This document shows positions 33,856-42,554 of a stretch of 64,000 bases of DNA, piece after piece. The notes beneath the pieces were generated by a model. It was not told the origin of the DNA. It searched no databases and saw only the letters and a program-made list of their open reading frames with translations. The first letter of the stretch is position 1, and the number at the start of each line of letters is the position of its first letter. Source of the DNA: Planctomycetota bacterium (GTDB lineage Bacteria; Planctomycetota; Uabimicrobiia; Uabimicrobiales; Uabimicrobiaceae); contig JAJDCR010000114.1 in assembly GCA_029260735.1 (NCBI GenBank), positions 124,001-188,000 of the forward strand. The letters are read 5' to 3'. A program made the position numbers and the translations under genes.

Positions 33856-35358
33856 TTATCTTAAGCGCCAAACTGCCCCTTGCGGGTCACCTGAAAATTC
33901 TCCTGTAATGACAATGCGCGCCTGACTATCAATAAAGAGGCTGTTTCCTACTATTTCTTGCTCTTCTGGTTCTTGTGTTACGAAAATACCATCTTGACTG
34001 AAAGTTGTGTCTAGCGTACCATTGTTGTTAAAGCGCGCCGTTAACATTGCCGAAGTGGCTCCGTTGTCACTGACACGGCCTGTCACCAAAATACTGTTTC
34101 CGTCAATGATTACGTCATGTCCTTCGTGATCCTCATCTACCACAAATTCGACTAGGACAACGCTATCGGTGCCAAAATTATCATCGGCACTTCCGTCGCT
34201 ATTTAGGCGCGTAACAAGAATTTGGAAATCCCCCTCATTTCCCGCATTGTTGGCGTGTCCTGCCGCGACGATTTTACCAGCACCGTCAATCGCAATTGCA
34301 TTGAGAATGTCTTGTCCAGCAGCTTCAATAACATCATCGATATTAACAATGCCATCAACGTCAAATGTAGTATCGAGGGTACCATCGTCGTTAAAACGGG
34401 CAACAAAAGCATTGACATCGCCGTTGTTGACTCCGCCCTGGTCATCATCAAGAAAATTATCGCCGCAAATAACAATTTTTCCGTCACCGTCAATTGCAAC
34501 GTCGTTAGCACGTGTCCCTGCGTCCAAGGTAACAAATCCATCACCGTCGAATGTAGTATCGAGAGTGCCATCACTATTTAAACGCCAGAGAGCAGCTTCA
34601 TCATCAATGGTTCCAGCAACAACAATTTTTCCATCGGCATCAAATTCAAATGCCGATCCTTCGCTGTCTGTATTTACGTCTACAAAAAGACCGTCGCCAC
34701 CACCAAATGTATTGTCGCGTGTACCATCATCATTAAACCGACGTACAATCATATCTCTTACAGTAGTGCCATCATCATCATCAGCGCCAAAACCAACAAC
34801 GACGATCTTTCCATCACTATCAATTTCCATATCACGTGTATGATCTGCGACATCATCTCCTTTGGCATCGTCTTCGATAAGACCATCTCCACCGCCAAAT
34901 GTGGTGTCAAGAGTGCCGTTATTATTTATGCGCACTAATACTAAATCAACTAGATCAACAGCACCACGATCACCGTTATCACCAACTGCGATAATGCGCT
35001 TTTGACTATCTTCGGCAGCAGCATATAAACTGACTTCTTCAATCACTCTTACTCCGGGTATAAGGGAAACAGCTTTTTCCTTGCGGTTTTTGCGATTATA
35101 TATTCTCTCAGGTTGGCCAGAGTTAGGATCTTTTACAAGAGGGCGTAGTTCTTTTCTTGTTGTTCCCAGAGGGTTGAGGGCGTTGTTTATAATTACAATT
35201 CCATTATTGTTAAAGGCGGGATCAAGTTGTCCAACCGCTTGGTTGTTTCCGTTATCATCGTCATTATTGATATTCTTGTTGTTAGCTCTATTGCAGCTTA
35301 AAATGACAACTGACACCAGAACGAGAAAATAAAAAGTAAATTTCACATGCGTCTCCAT
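33856..35358 (-). CDS. Delta-60 repeat lipoprotein
   Basis: A 500-residue lipoprotein, signal peptide ending VVILSC (Cys22), then an Asn/Asp-rich spacer and a propeller-like array of delta-60 repeats. The repeat core (G-T-L-D-T-T-F-x-x-D-G) occurs seven times, for example LDPAFNNNG, TLDTTFGGGDG, TRDNTFGGGDG, TLDTTFDGDG and TLDTTFSQDG, each followed by a strand with 'DGKIVVxG'. Such proteins are surface-exposed and acidic; function is unknown. The repetitive, Asp-rich DNA produces long antisense open frames that are not genes. Confidence 0.9.
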   Translation of the reverse strand: METHVKFTFYFLVLVSVVILSCNRANNKNINNDDDNGNNQAVGQLDPAFNNNGIVIINNALNPLGTTRKELRPLVKDPNSGQPERIYNRKNRKEKAVSLIPGVRVIEEVSLYAAAEDSQKRIIAVGDNGDRGAVDLVDLVLVRINNNGTLDTTFGGGDGLIEDDAKGDDVADHTRDMEIDSDGKIVVVGFGADDDDGTTVRDMIVRRFNDDGTRDNTFGGGDGLFVDVNTDSEGSAFEFDADGKIVVAGTIDDEAALWRLNSDGTLDTTFDGDGFVTLDAGTRANDVAIDGDGKIVICGDNFLDDDQGGVNNGDVNAFVARFNDDGTLDTTFDVDGIVNIDDVIEAAGQDILNAIAIDGAGKIVAAGHANNAGNEGDFQILVTRLNSDGSADDNFGTDSVVLVEFVVDEDHEGHDVIIDGNSILVTGRVSDNGATSAMLTARFNNNGTLDTTFSQDGIFVTQEPEEQEIVGNSLFIDSQARIVITGEFSGDPQGAVWRLR

Positions 35359-35705
35359 ATTTTAATATTTCAATGTTTTTATTTATTGCCTCAAAAAAAG
35401 GCCTTCTCTGCGAGCTCATTTAGTTTTGTTCTAATAAATCTTTGTGACTCCATAATCTATTTTCATAGATCTCTTTTTCTATTCAATGTGTATTTACTTA
35501 CTTGGCGGGAAAAAAACTAGAATCCATTTTCTTCTTTGATGCAGTTAGGCTTTTTGTTACATTAGTCTCCCTATTTTACAACAAAATATATTAATTGTCT
35601 TAAAAAAATCGAAAAAATAACAAATATAGACAAAAAAACACAAAAGTTTATAGAGGCTATTACAAAATAGTAGCATTAAATTAAATAGTCACAAGGAGAT
35701 TTATA
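35359..35705. other. Divergent intergenic region
   Basis: A 347-nt A/T-rich stretch between two divergently transcribed genes, expected to hold both promoters. I see no strong consensus promoter, hairpin or ORF. AAGGAG at 35693-35698 sets the GTG start at 35706. Confidence 0.4.
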
Positions 35706-38700
35706 GTGCCAGAAAGTACCGAAGAATACCAATATTCTTCTTTTTTTAAAAAAAACATAGGAACTGGTTTGACAATATCATACGTTCTAGGGTTTATGCT
35801 TATTTATTTACTCATCCAAAGCGCAGGCTTTTGGAACGTAGCTGCCAACACACGTACCTTAGATCTTTTAATCGATGCAGGAATTGTTCAGTATACTGAC
35901 AAAGATGCCGGTGTTGTCGAAGGAGTCGCTCACCTAAAGTATTATATGTATAGTCAAGATCCTGTAAAGTGGAACATGATATTTGTTGTTCTTCTTATGT
36001 TTTTTGGCATTTGGGGCTTGCGCGCTTTACAATTTTCTATGGCTGCGCGCTTTCATGGTTCAAAAGCTAGTTTAGGAGAGAACAGTCGGACTTTTTTCTA
36101 CAGCATGACCATTAACAATTTATTCCCTTTTGAATTTGGTCGGATGGCTGTAGCAAACGGACTTGAACCAGAGAGCAAAACATATAAAATAGCTGCCTCC
36201 ACTATTTTTACCACACGCATTTTTATTTTATTTGAAATAGCCTTTTTTGGGATTATTTCTTTATTTTATATGGGGTGGGGTAACTGGACACACCAAATTT
36301 TCTGGGCACTTTTGATTGCCTATGTCGCTTATAAGGTGACATATGGGAAAGAGCGCTCTCTACTACAAGATTATATGCCTCCTTTTAAAAAGATAGTGAC
36401 AAAACTATCCCAAAATGGCGGTATGTTGTTTAAACTAAGTGCTTTGTCTATTCTTGCCTTTGCTTTAGAGGACTTAGCAGCTTATTTTTGTGCACAAGCA
36501 TTTACTTCCAGCAATGTTATCTTAAACGTAGATTTTGATATTCTACTAATGGCTTTGGTCGCAGGTAACTTAGCTCGTTTTTTCCGTATTACTCCAGGTG
36601 GTATAGGACAATTTGAGTGGGCTTTTGCTGCTGCGCTATATGTGGGAGGATTAGGTTTTCCTGAGGCGGCAACGATTGCTATTTTTGACAGTTTCTTCCG
36701 CTATTTTACTTTATTTACGATTTTCCTTGTAAGTAAATTGCGCTATAGTGCGACAACAAGTTATGCTAAATTTACTCAAAGCTTTGACGAATATATGCAA
36801 ATATCTTCGGGCAAAAAGAGCAAAGGTAAAGGCAAAGGAAAAGATAAAGACGAATTAAAATTTCCTAGCTACTTTCTTGCCCAATGGCCACAAACAGTTA
36901 CTTATTTAAATCGTTTACTGGTTGTCGCTTTTATAGCTTTAGGCATTCATTTTTTTGATCAGTTGACCATACTTTTTATGGATAAATGGTTAATGGAAAG
37001 CTTAGAGCTTTCTTCTGTTTTTTGGACCAACTTTAATGTAGGTGCTTTGATATTCTTAGTGGCAGCTATTCCTTGTGCGGTAGGAATTATTCTTCCTGCG
37101 TACAAATGTAATTTAGACGCGGCCGCTAAAAAATTGGTTACTATGCTCGGTGTATTTTGTGGACTTGTGGGTGGGTATTTGGTTGCTCTTGAATGCCATC
37201 AATTTCTTCCTCTGCTCTACGGCTTAGATGCCGGAAAAGTCGACCCGGTTTTTGGTAAAGATATTGGGTTTTACATGAACTCTTTGCCTGGGGTATGGGT
37301 TGCTTGGAAAGCTATATTAGTGGCAACTATTCTTGGGTTAATTTCGAGTGTTTGTTGCTCTTACGTTTCCAATACAAAAATCAAGGAAAAAGGAGTCGGT
37401 GGATTTATTGCAAAAGCATCGTCCAGTTTGACTCTTTTTGGCTTAATGCTTACAGGATTTGTGCTTGCGGTAGGAGAATGGTTAACTCGTTATGATTTAT
37501 TGATCAAAGATAACAGTGATTCCGCGGTACACAATGGAGCTGAGTATGTAGATATTGTGGGGTTATTTTCCACACTAAACTATATATGGGTGACAACCTT
37601 TGCCATTGTAGCAGGAACATTTGTCTTATCTCGATTCCTAAAAACTCAAAATGAGAATTCTGGTAAGTGGACAAAAGAGACCAAAAAACAATGCTTTGGT
37701 TTCGTAAAATTGTTGGTGTTAATAATCGTTATCGATTTTGCTTTCAAAGGTGCTGTTGTTATGCGCGATAGGCTCCTTGTTCAGCCAAACGAGCCTGTCA
37801 TTCAATTAGATTATATCAAGAAGCACATTGATGCGACCTTACAAGGTTATCAATTAGACAATATCGAAGAAGTTAATTTTTCTCCTAATCAACCAGGAGC
37901 AGAGCTCCCTAAACTAGATGATATGCTTGCCGACCCTGCAATTAAAAACGCTCCTTTGTGGCCTGGCTATGTTAGCTATCTAGAAACATTAACTGATCCG
38001 CAACACTCCAAGCGTATCCTGCAAACAAGTGGCGATACTATGGTCTACGGACCAACACTGGAAATTATGCGGCAAGAACAAAAATTACGTACATACTACA
38101 ATTTTTTAAACGTAGATACTGTTCGTTATAAAATAGGTGACGAGAAGAAAATGTTTGTCAGCTCGCTCCGCGAACTTCCTTTGCTTGAGCCACAACAGTG
38201 GTTAGCTTGGTGGGGGCAACAGTTTGTATTATTTACCCACGGACACGGTATGGTAATGCTGCCATCTGCTGAAGCTGTCAATGGTAATCCAAACTACGTT
38301 TCTAAAAACATTCCCGCAACAACTGATTGGCCTGAACTAAGAGTAAAACGCCCAGAAATCTACTACGGCGAAGGCTCTGCAACTATGGCCTATGTTAACG
38401 TAAAAGATATGAAGGAGTTTGATTACCCTACAGACCAAGGTCGTGCGGAAGTAGAGCTTCCAAGAGAAGTCAAGTCAGGTATTGCCATAGATTCTATATG
38501 GAAAAAAATGGTGATAGGATGGCGTAGTTCCCAGTTTTTCGACATTTTGTTTAGTAGCTTGATCGAAGATGGTACACGCGTTATTTACTCACGCCGTCCC
38601 ATAGAGCGCTTGGAAAGAATAGCTCCTTTCTTGCACTATGATACCAACACCTATGCCGTCAATGCTGATGGAAACATCACTTGGATGCTAAATGCAATGA

Positions 38701-39578
38701 CTGTTAGTGATCGCTTTCCCTACAGCAAACGCGAATATATTGGCGACAAATCAGTTGAAAGAACCTACGATAAAAGACCAACAAGAAGAGTAAACTACAT
38801 TGAAGACTCTGTTAAAGTAACTGTGAATGCCTACACCGGAGGAGTACGTTTCTACAAATTTAGCGACGGCCCGCTTATTAACACTTGGGCAAATATTTAC
38901 CCTGAACTTTTTGTCGCTAAAAAAGAAATGCCTGAATCGGTAAAAGCTCACATCAGTTACCCTCTTCATCTATTTCACATCCAATTTGACGATATATACA
39001 ATATCTATCATATGAAAGATAAAATGACATTTTTTAATATGGAAGATATGTGGGATGATTGTGATGAAGTTTTAGGTCCCATTATTGACAAAGGGAAATC
39101 TATCACTTTTTCTTTAGAGCCATATAGTTGTATTTTACGCACAGGTGGTGTTTTACCAAAAGCTAAAGAAGAAAGTCAGTATGTTATGACAATGGCTTTC
39201 ACACCTGAAAAAGCGATGAACCTACGTTCTATTCCCATAGTATACCAAGATGGAGAAGACTACGGTCGTTTGTTCTGCCTACAAATTCCAAAAGGAGTTT
39301 ACATAATTAGTCCTGAACAAGCTGACGCAATGATTGATCAAGATCCCGAAATCTCACAAAGTTTTTCATTATGGAATCGCCGTGGAGCACAGGTAATTAG
39401 AGGACATACAACACTTCTTGTTGTCGGAAACGAAGTCCTTTATGTGGAACCTGTTTTTATACGCTCAGAACAAAGTTCTGCCACCCAGATGAAAAAGGTG
39501 ATTATTGTATTTAGAGGAAAGCCTTATATGGGAGACACTCTAAAAGATGCTTTGGCAAAAGCAGTAACAAATCAATAA
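35706..39578 (+). CDS. Giant membrane protein: UPF0104 flippase-like domain fused to UPF0182
   Basis: A 1290-residue protein starting at GTG 35706 with AAGGAG 7 nt upstream. Residues about 20-350 resemble the UPF0104/LPG-synthase membrane domain, with NNLFPFEFGRMAVAN (138-151) and the signature FRITPGGIGQFEWAFAAAL (293-311). A lysine/glycine-rich linker (about 369-384) follows. From about 395 it looks like UPF0182 (PF03699): seven or so helices, then a large extracytoplasmic domain with RRVNYIEDSVKVTVNAYTGG, YPELFVAKKEMPESVKAHI and YPLHLFHIQF, all family hallmarks. Each half alone is a known family of unknown or lipid-flippase-related function; I know of no description of the fusion. Confidence 0.85.
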   Translation: MPESTEEYQYSSFFKKNIGTGLTISYVLGFMLIYLLIQSAGFWNVAANTRTLDLLIDAGIVQYTDKDAGVVEGVAHLKYYMYSQDPVKWNMIFVVLLMFFGIWGLRALQFSMAARFHGSKASLGENSRTFFYSMTINNLFPFEFGRMAVANGLEPESKTYKIAASTIFTTRIFILFEIAFFGIISLFYMGWGNWTHQIFWALLIAYVAYKVTYGKERSLLQDYMPPFKKIVTKLSQNGGMLFKLSALSILAFALEDLAAYFCAQAFTSSNVILNVDFDILLMALVAGNLARFFRITPGGIGQFEWAFAAALYVGGLGFPEAATIAIFDSFFRYFTLFTIFLVSKLRYSATTSYAKFTQSFDEYMQISSGKKSKGKGKGKDKDELKFPSYFLAQWPQTVTYLNRLLVVAFIALGIHFFDQLTILFMDKWLMESLELSSVFWTNFNVGALIFLVAAIPCAVGIILPAYKCNLDAAAKKLVTMLGVFCGLVGGYLVALECHQFLPLLYGLDAGKVDPVFGKDIGFYMNSLPGVWVAWKAILVATILGLISSVCCSYVSNTKIKEKGVGGFIAKASSSLTLFGLMLTGFVLAVGEWLTRYDLLIKDNSDSAVHNGAEYVDIVGLFSTLNYIWVTTFAIVAGTFVLSRFLKTQNENSGKWTKETKKQCFGFVKLLVLIIVIDFAFKGAVVMRDRLLVQPNEPVIQLDYIKKHIDATLQGYQLDNIEEVNFSPNQPGAELPKLDDMLADPAIKNAPLWPGYVSYLETLTDPQHSKRILQTSGDTMVYGPTLEIMRQEQKLRTYYNFLNVDTVRYKIGDEKKMFVSSLRELPLLEPQQWLAWWGQQFVLFTHGHGMVMLPSAEAVNGNPNYVSKNIPATTDWPELRVKRPEIYYGEGSATMAYVNVKDMKEFDYPTDQGRAEVELPREVKSGIAIDSIWKKMVIGWRSSQFFDILFSSLIEDGTRVIYSRRPIERLERIAPFLHYDTNTYAVNADGNITWMLNAMTVSDRFPYSKREYIGDKSVERTYDKRPTRRVNYIEDSVKVTVNAYTGGVRFYKFSDGPLINTWANIYPELFVAKKEMPESVKAHISYPLHLFHIQFDDIYNIYHMKDKMTFFNMEDMWDDCDEVLGPIIDKGKSITFSLEPYSCILRTGGVLPKAKEESQYVMTMAFTPEKAMNLRSIPIVYQDGEDYGRLFCLQIPKGVYIISPEQADAMIDQDPEISQSFSLWNRRGAQVIRGHTTLLVVGNEVLYVEPVFIRSEQSSATQMKKVIIVFRGKPYMGDTLKDALAKAVTNQ

Positions 39579-39598
39579 TATCTAATTTGCTTTATCTT

Positions 39599-39641
39599 CA
39601 GCCTCCCTAGACATTTAGTCACTATTAGTCTAGGGGGGCTG
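39599..39641. terminator. Hairpin between convergent genes
   Basis: CAGCCTCCCTAGAC (39599-39612) pairs with GTCTAGGGGGGCTG (39628-39641), 14 bp with one wobble and a 15-nt loop. It lies 20 nt after the giant membrane-protein gene; no T-run follows. Confidence 0.6.
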
Positions 39642-39695
39642 ACTTCCCTCCAGATAGAACGAACTAGTTCGTAATCTTCATTTTGATCTTTCCAT

Positions 39696-40919
39696 TCAAC
39701 GGCTGTGTTTTTGTTGGACTGAGCCGCCCCAACGCTTATCTATATAGGCAATTACCTTACGTCCTTTTAATTCTATGGTTCTATTGTCTACGCGCAGAAA
39801 GAATTTGTCGTTTAAGAAAACAGGCTCTACGGCAGGTTTGACCCAAACAACACAAACTTCTTTCCCTTGGACAGTGACATATTCGATGTCATAGTACTCA
39901 AAAGCATTTTTTGTATCAAGATTTTCTAATATACTATTGACAAGAAGTTGGTGTCCATCGCGGTTTGATTTTTGTTTGTTCGCAACAGAATAGTCATTCT
40001 CTACTCCTGTGATTAAGCCAGTGGCATCTTGTATTCCGATAAACAAGGCACTTTCATTTCTGCTATTCATAAAACCGGCAACACTTCTTTTTATTTTAAA
40101 CTGAGAAGCTTTGCTTTTATTACCTGTTTTGAAATCTCGGCATGCGGTTTCTTTGAATTCGACAGTTTGGTTTTCGCCTCCGGAAATGAGTTTTTTAACA
40201 GATTCTTCTGCAGGGTATAGAGTTTCAGAGGTAATTTCTTTTTTCTGAAACTGACGGAAAGAAAAGCGTTTTTTTAAAGAACGCTTCATCTCCGAAAGTA
40301 GCTGTTTTTCTTGTAGGTCTTTTCGAATACGAGAAAAAAGAACTCCTTGATTAAGCCGCTTTCCTCCATAAAGAGCATACCCTTGATGAATGCCGATCAG
40401 TTCCCAGTTGGCATTAAAACAAGGAGCACCTGCAGAACCTCTTACTGTGTCGGCGGTATGAAAAAATCTTTCTTTCTCAACTGCGACAACTCCATCCATA
40501 GCAAAAGAGAATTTTAAAGGTTGCATATAAGGGTGATGGAGTGTTAGGATGTCATCTCCTACAACAGTTTTGGACACTCGATCACACCAACCTCTTTCTC
40601 GGCCAGGCTTTCCCTTCATCTTAATTAAAATATAGTCAAGCTCTTCATTTATATGAAGTAAATAATCTTCTGCTAAGGAGTAACTTTTGGTGTTGTACTT
40701 ACTTGTATGATCAAAAAGAATGCTAGTGTTTTTTGGATCAATGCTCTTGTCAATCCCGTGAAAGCTTGTAATTATAATGTCTTCGCCGATAAGAAATCCG
40801 CTGGTTGAAAAATTTTTGTCATGAGAGCGAATAAAACATATTCTTCGTTTGTATAATGTAAAATTGTGAAGCCACTCTTCTGCATCAAAAATAGAAACTT
40901 TAGATGACCGAAATATCAT
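39696..40919 (-). CDS. Trypsin-like protease fused to AlbA_2 (Schlafen-type) domain
   Basis: A 407-residue protein without signal peptide, so cytoplasmic. Residues about 22-205 are a trypsin-like (S1/HtrA fold) protease with the triad H54 (TSFHGID), D95 (ELDYILIKM) and S162 (VRGSAGAPC). Residues about 246-395 are an AlbA_2/Schlafen-like domain beginning SGGENQTVEFKETA, with GFMNSRNESALFIGIQDA and the later GKEVCVVWVKPA. AlbA_2 domains bind nucleic acid. Trypsin-like proteases fused to such modules occur in bacterial conflict-type systems described by comparative genomics, but no NTPase or effector partner lies next to this gene. Confidence 0.82.
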   Translation of the reverse strand: MIFRSSKVSIFDAEEWLHNFTLYKRRICFIRSHDKNFSTSGFLIGEDIIITSFHGIDKSIDPKNTSILFDHTSKYNTKSYSLAEDYLLHINEELDYILIKMKGKPGRERGWCDRVSKTVVGDDILTLHHPYMQPLKFSFAMDGVVAVEKERFFHTADTVRGSAGAPCFNANWELIGIHQGYALYGGKRLNQGVLFSRIRKDLQEKQLLSEMKRSLKKRFSFRQFQKKEITSETLYPAEESVKKLISGGENQTVEFKETACRDFKTGNKSKASQFKIKRSVAGFMNSRNESALFIGIQDATGLITGVENDYSVANKQKSNRDGHQLLVNSILENLDTKNAFEYYDIEYVTVQGKEVCVVWVKPAVEPVFLNDKFFLRVDNRTIELKGRKVIAYIDKRWGGSVQQKHSR

Positions 40920-41077
40920 CGGTTTTCCTCCACCCTAGAGCATTTGTAAATATTTTCCCATAAAAATTAGTGGTATGTTTTCTCTTGCTTTTGCCCGACC
41001 TTTTAGATAAAAATCTAGTAATATTATCTAAGATCTTGTTTTCTATAGCAAGCTTCCTTCATAATTTCATTAACATT

Positions 41078-41129
41078 GTTTTTGAAAACGGTTTTTGAAA
41101 ACGGTTTTTGAAAACGATTTTTGAAAACA
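41078..41129 (+). repeat. Four tandem 13-bp repeats
   Basis: GTTTTTGAAAACG is present three times (41078, 41091, 41104) and once as ATTTTTGAAAACA (41117). Each unit is itself a near-palindrome (GTTTT-TG-AAAAC). The array lies in the divergent promoter region 33 nt before the ATG at 41163, a possible regulator-binding array. Confidence 0.75.
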
Positions 41130-41162
41130 GATAACTCAGGCCTATTATTTTGGAGAACTCTT

Positions 41163-42464
41163 ATGAGATCTTTTTTTCTCCTTGTTGTTTTACTGGAGTT
41201 TTTTCTTTCTTCTTTTCTTTTTAGCCAGACTGTTCGGTTGCCTGATGAAGTGGATCAGATGCTCTCTGATATAGAAAAGCAGTTTGAGAAAATTGAGAAA
41301 GCTATGACTAAATATGAAGACCAAATTGATATGGCCCAACCAGAAAGAAGCGCTCAGAATTATCTTTTTCTTTTAGATAATGCTCTTAAAAGATGCGAGC
41401 GAGACTATAAAAATATGGAATTTTTGTATTCTCGTTGGGATACACATCCTCGGTGGCAAAAGACTCAAATGACATTTTTAGTTCTTCAAAGTAAATACAC
41501 AGAGGTTTCGGCCGAGGTTGGTAACTATGCTATTGCTCTAAAGTCTTCCTCTATCATTATTGGAGCTCGCCAGCTAATAAAAAAGGCCATACAGTCTGAG
41601 GAAATATTTCCCAGTCCTTATTTCAAAAAAGCAGAGGAACAATACCAAAGACTAGAGGCTTATTTGCAAAAAAATGGAGAGATTCGAATGGTGGAAGAGT
41701 TTCGTTCTCAGATCCAAAAAGATCTTCGTTTGCTTCCTTTTTTTCGTTTCAGAGATGCTTGTGAAAGTTCTCTTCGAGCAGTCCGAAAAGGTCTTTTTGA
41801 CTGGGAAGAAAGAAACATAGAGTTGGCCCTTCAGTTGAGTGAAAAGAATCAGGAAATGAAACCTTTGCTTCGTAAATATCAGGCTAAAATTATCGAAGAA
41901 GGTTGCCTGTACTTAAGAAAACAAAAAAAAGAAGGATCTGAGCTTAGAGAGTTATGGCAAAAAATGGAAAATCTTGCTACGAATGATCCTCTCTTAAATG
42001 CGATTTATCAAAAAATGAGCCCTCTTTGGCAGGAAGAGGGAGATGTTTATTTACATCAAACTACAGAGGATAAATATATCAATTGGGCTAAAGTAAAAGC
42101 AGGTGTTGTTTATGGATATGTTAAAAGTGATTTTTGGGGGAAGTGTTTGGATATCAATGAAAAAGGAGAGGTTAGAGGGTATTCAAGCAGTCGCTCTTGG
42201 GAACTTATTGGTTTGGTGGAGAAAAAAGAAAATAAAGTAATTCTTTCTTCTCCGGTGGGAGATAAAATAGCAGAATGCTTTTTTGGAAAAGAGGTCTTCT
42301 TCTATGAAGGAGGAACTCAAAAAAAAGAGGCCGTTTTTAAAGACAATGGAGTGGTGGAGAGATGGCAGGGAGATAAACGGAGAGATATTGCGGTAATACA
42401 TGTGAATGATGTAAGTCAGAAATTAGCTATTCTAGTTTTTCTAGTTTTACGAGAGGACGGCTAG
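41163..42464 (+). CDS. Secreted coiled-coil protein of unknown function
   Basis: A 433-residue protein starting at ATG 41163 (GGAG 7 nt upstream) with a Phe/Leu-rich signal peptide ending near SFLFSQ. The mature part is mostly alpha-helical and charged (EVDQMLSDIEKQFEKIEKAM; later QLSEKNQEMKPLLRKYQAKI). A beta-rich C-terminal piece (about 320-430) holds VYGYVKSDFWGKCLDINEKG and KIAECFFGKEVFFYEGG. No family recognised. It is followed by another exported, repetitive protein and the pair may belong together, though each appears to have its own promoter. Confidence 0.72.
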   Translation: MRSFFLLVVLLEFFLSSFLFSQTVRLPDEVDQMLSDIEKQFEKIEKAMTKYEDQIDMAQPERSAQNYLFLLDNALKRCERDYKNMEFLYSRWDTHPRWQKTQMTFLVLQSKYTEVSAEVGNYAIALKSSSIIIGARQLIKKAIQSEEIFPSPYFKKAEEQYQRLEAYLQKNGEIRMVEEFRSQIQKDLRLLPFFRFRDACESSLRAVRKGLFDWEERNIELALQLSEKNQEMKPLLRKYQAKIIEEGCLYLRKQKKEGSELRELWQKMENLATNDPLLNAIYQKMSPLWQEEGDVYLHQTTEDKYINWAKVKAGVVYGYVKSDFWGKCLDINEKGEVRGYSSSRSWELIGLVEKKENKVILSSPVGDKIAECFFGKEVFFYEGGTQKKEAVFKDNGVVERWQGDKRRDIAVIHVNDVSQKLAILVFLVLREDG

Positions 42465-42499
42465 AGAATTCAAAAAATCTGTTCGGTCGAGAGAAAATC

Positions 42500-42508
42500 T
42501 GCTATAAT
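42500..42508 (+). promoter_or_regulatory. Extended -10 promoter for the five-repeat membrane protein
   Basis: TGCTATAAT matches TGnTATAAT; no good -35 is needed. The ATG follows 46 nt later, with TAGGAG at 42543-42548. Confidence 0.5.
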
Positions 42509-42554
42509 GACGACACAGAAAATGAAGAATAAGGCACATCGGTAGGAGTTAATT

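Noticed and set aside
34169-34843. 224-residue open frame antisense to the delta-60 repeat gene
   Set aside because: It results from the repetitive Asp-rich codons on the other strand; its product is low-complexity Ser/Pro with no ribosome binding site.
41078-41129. CRISPR array
   Set aside because: The repeats are 13 bp, directly abutting, with no spacers and no cas genes in the window.
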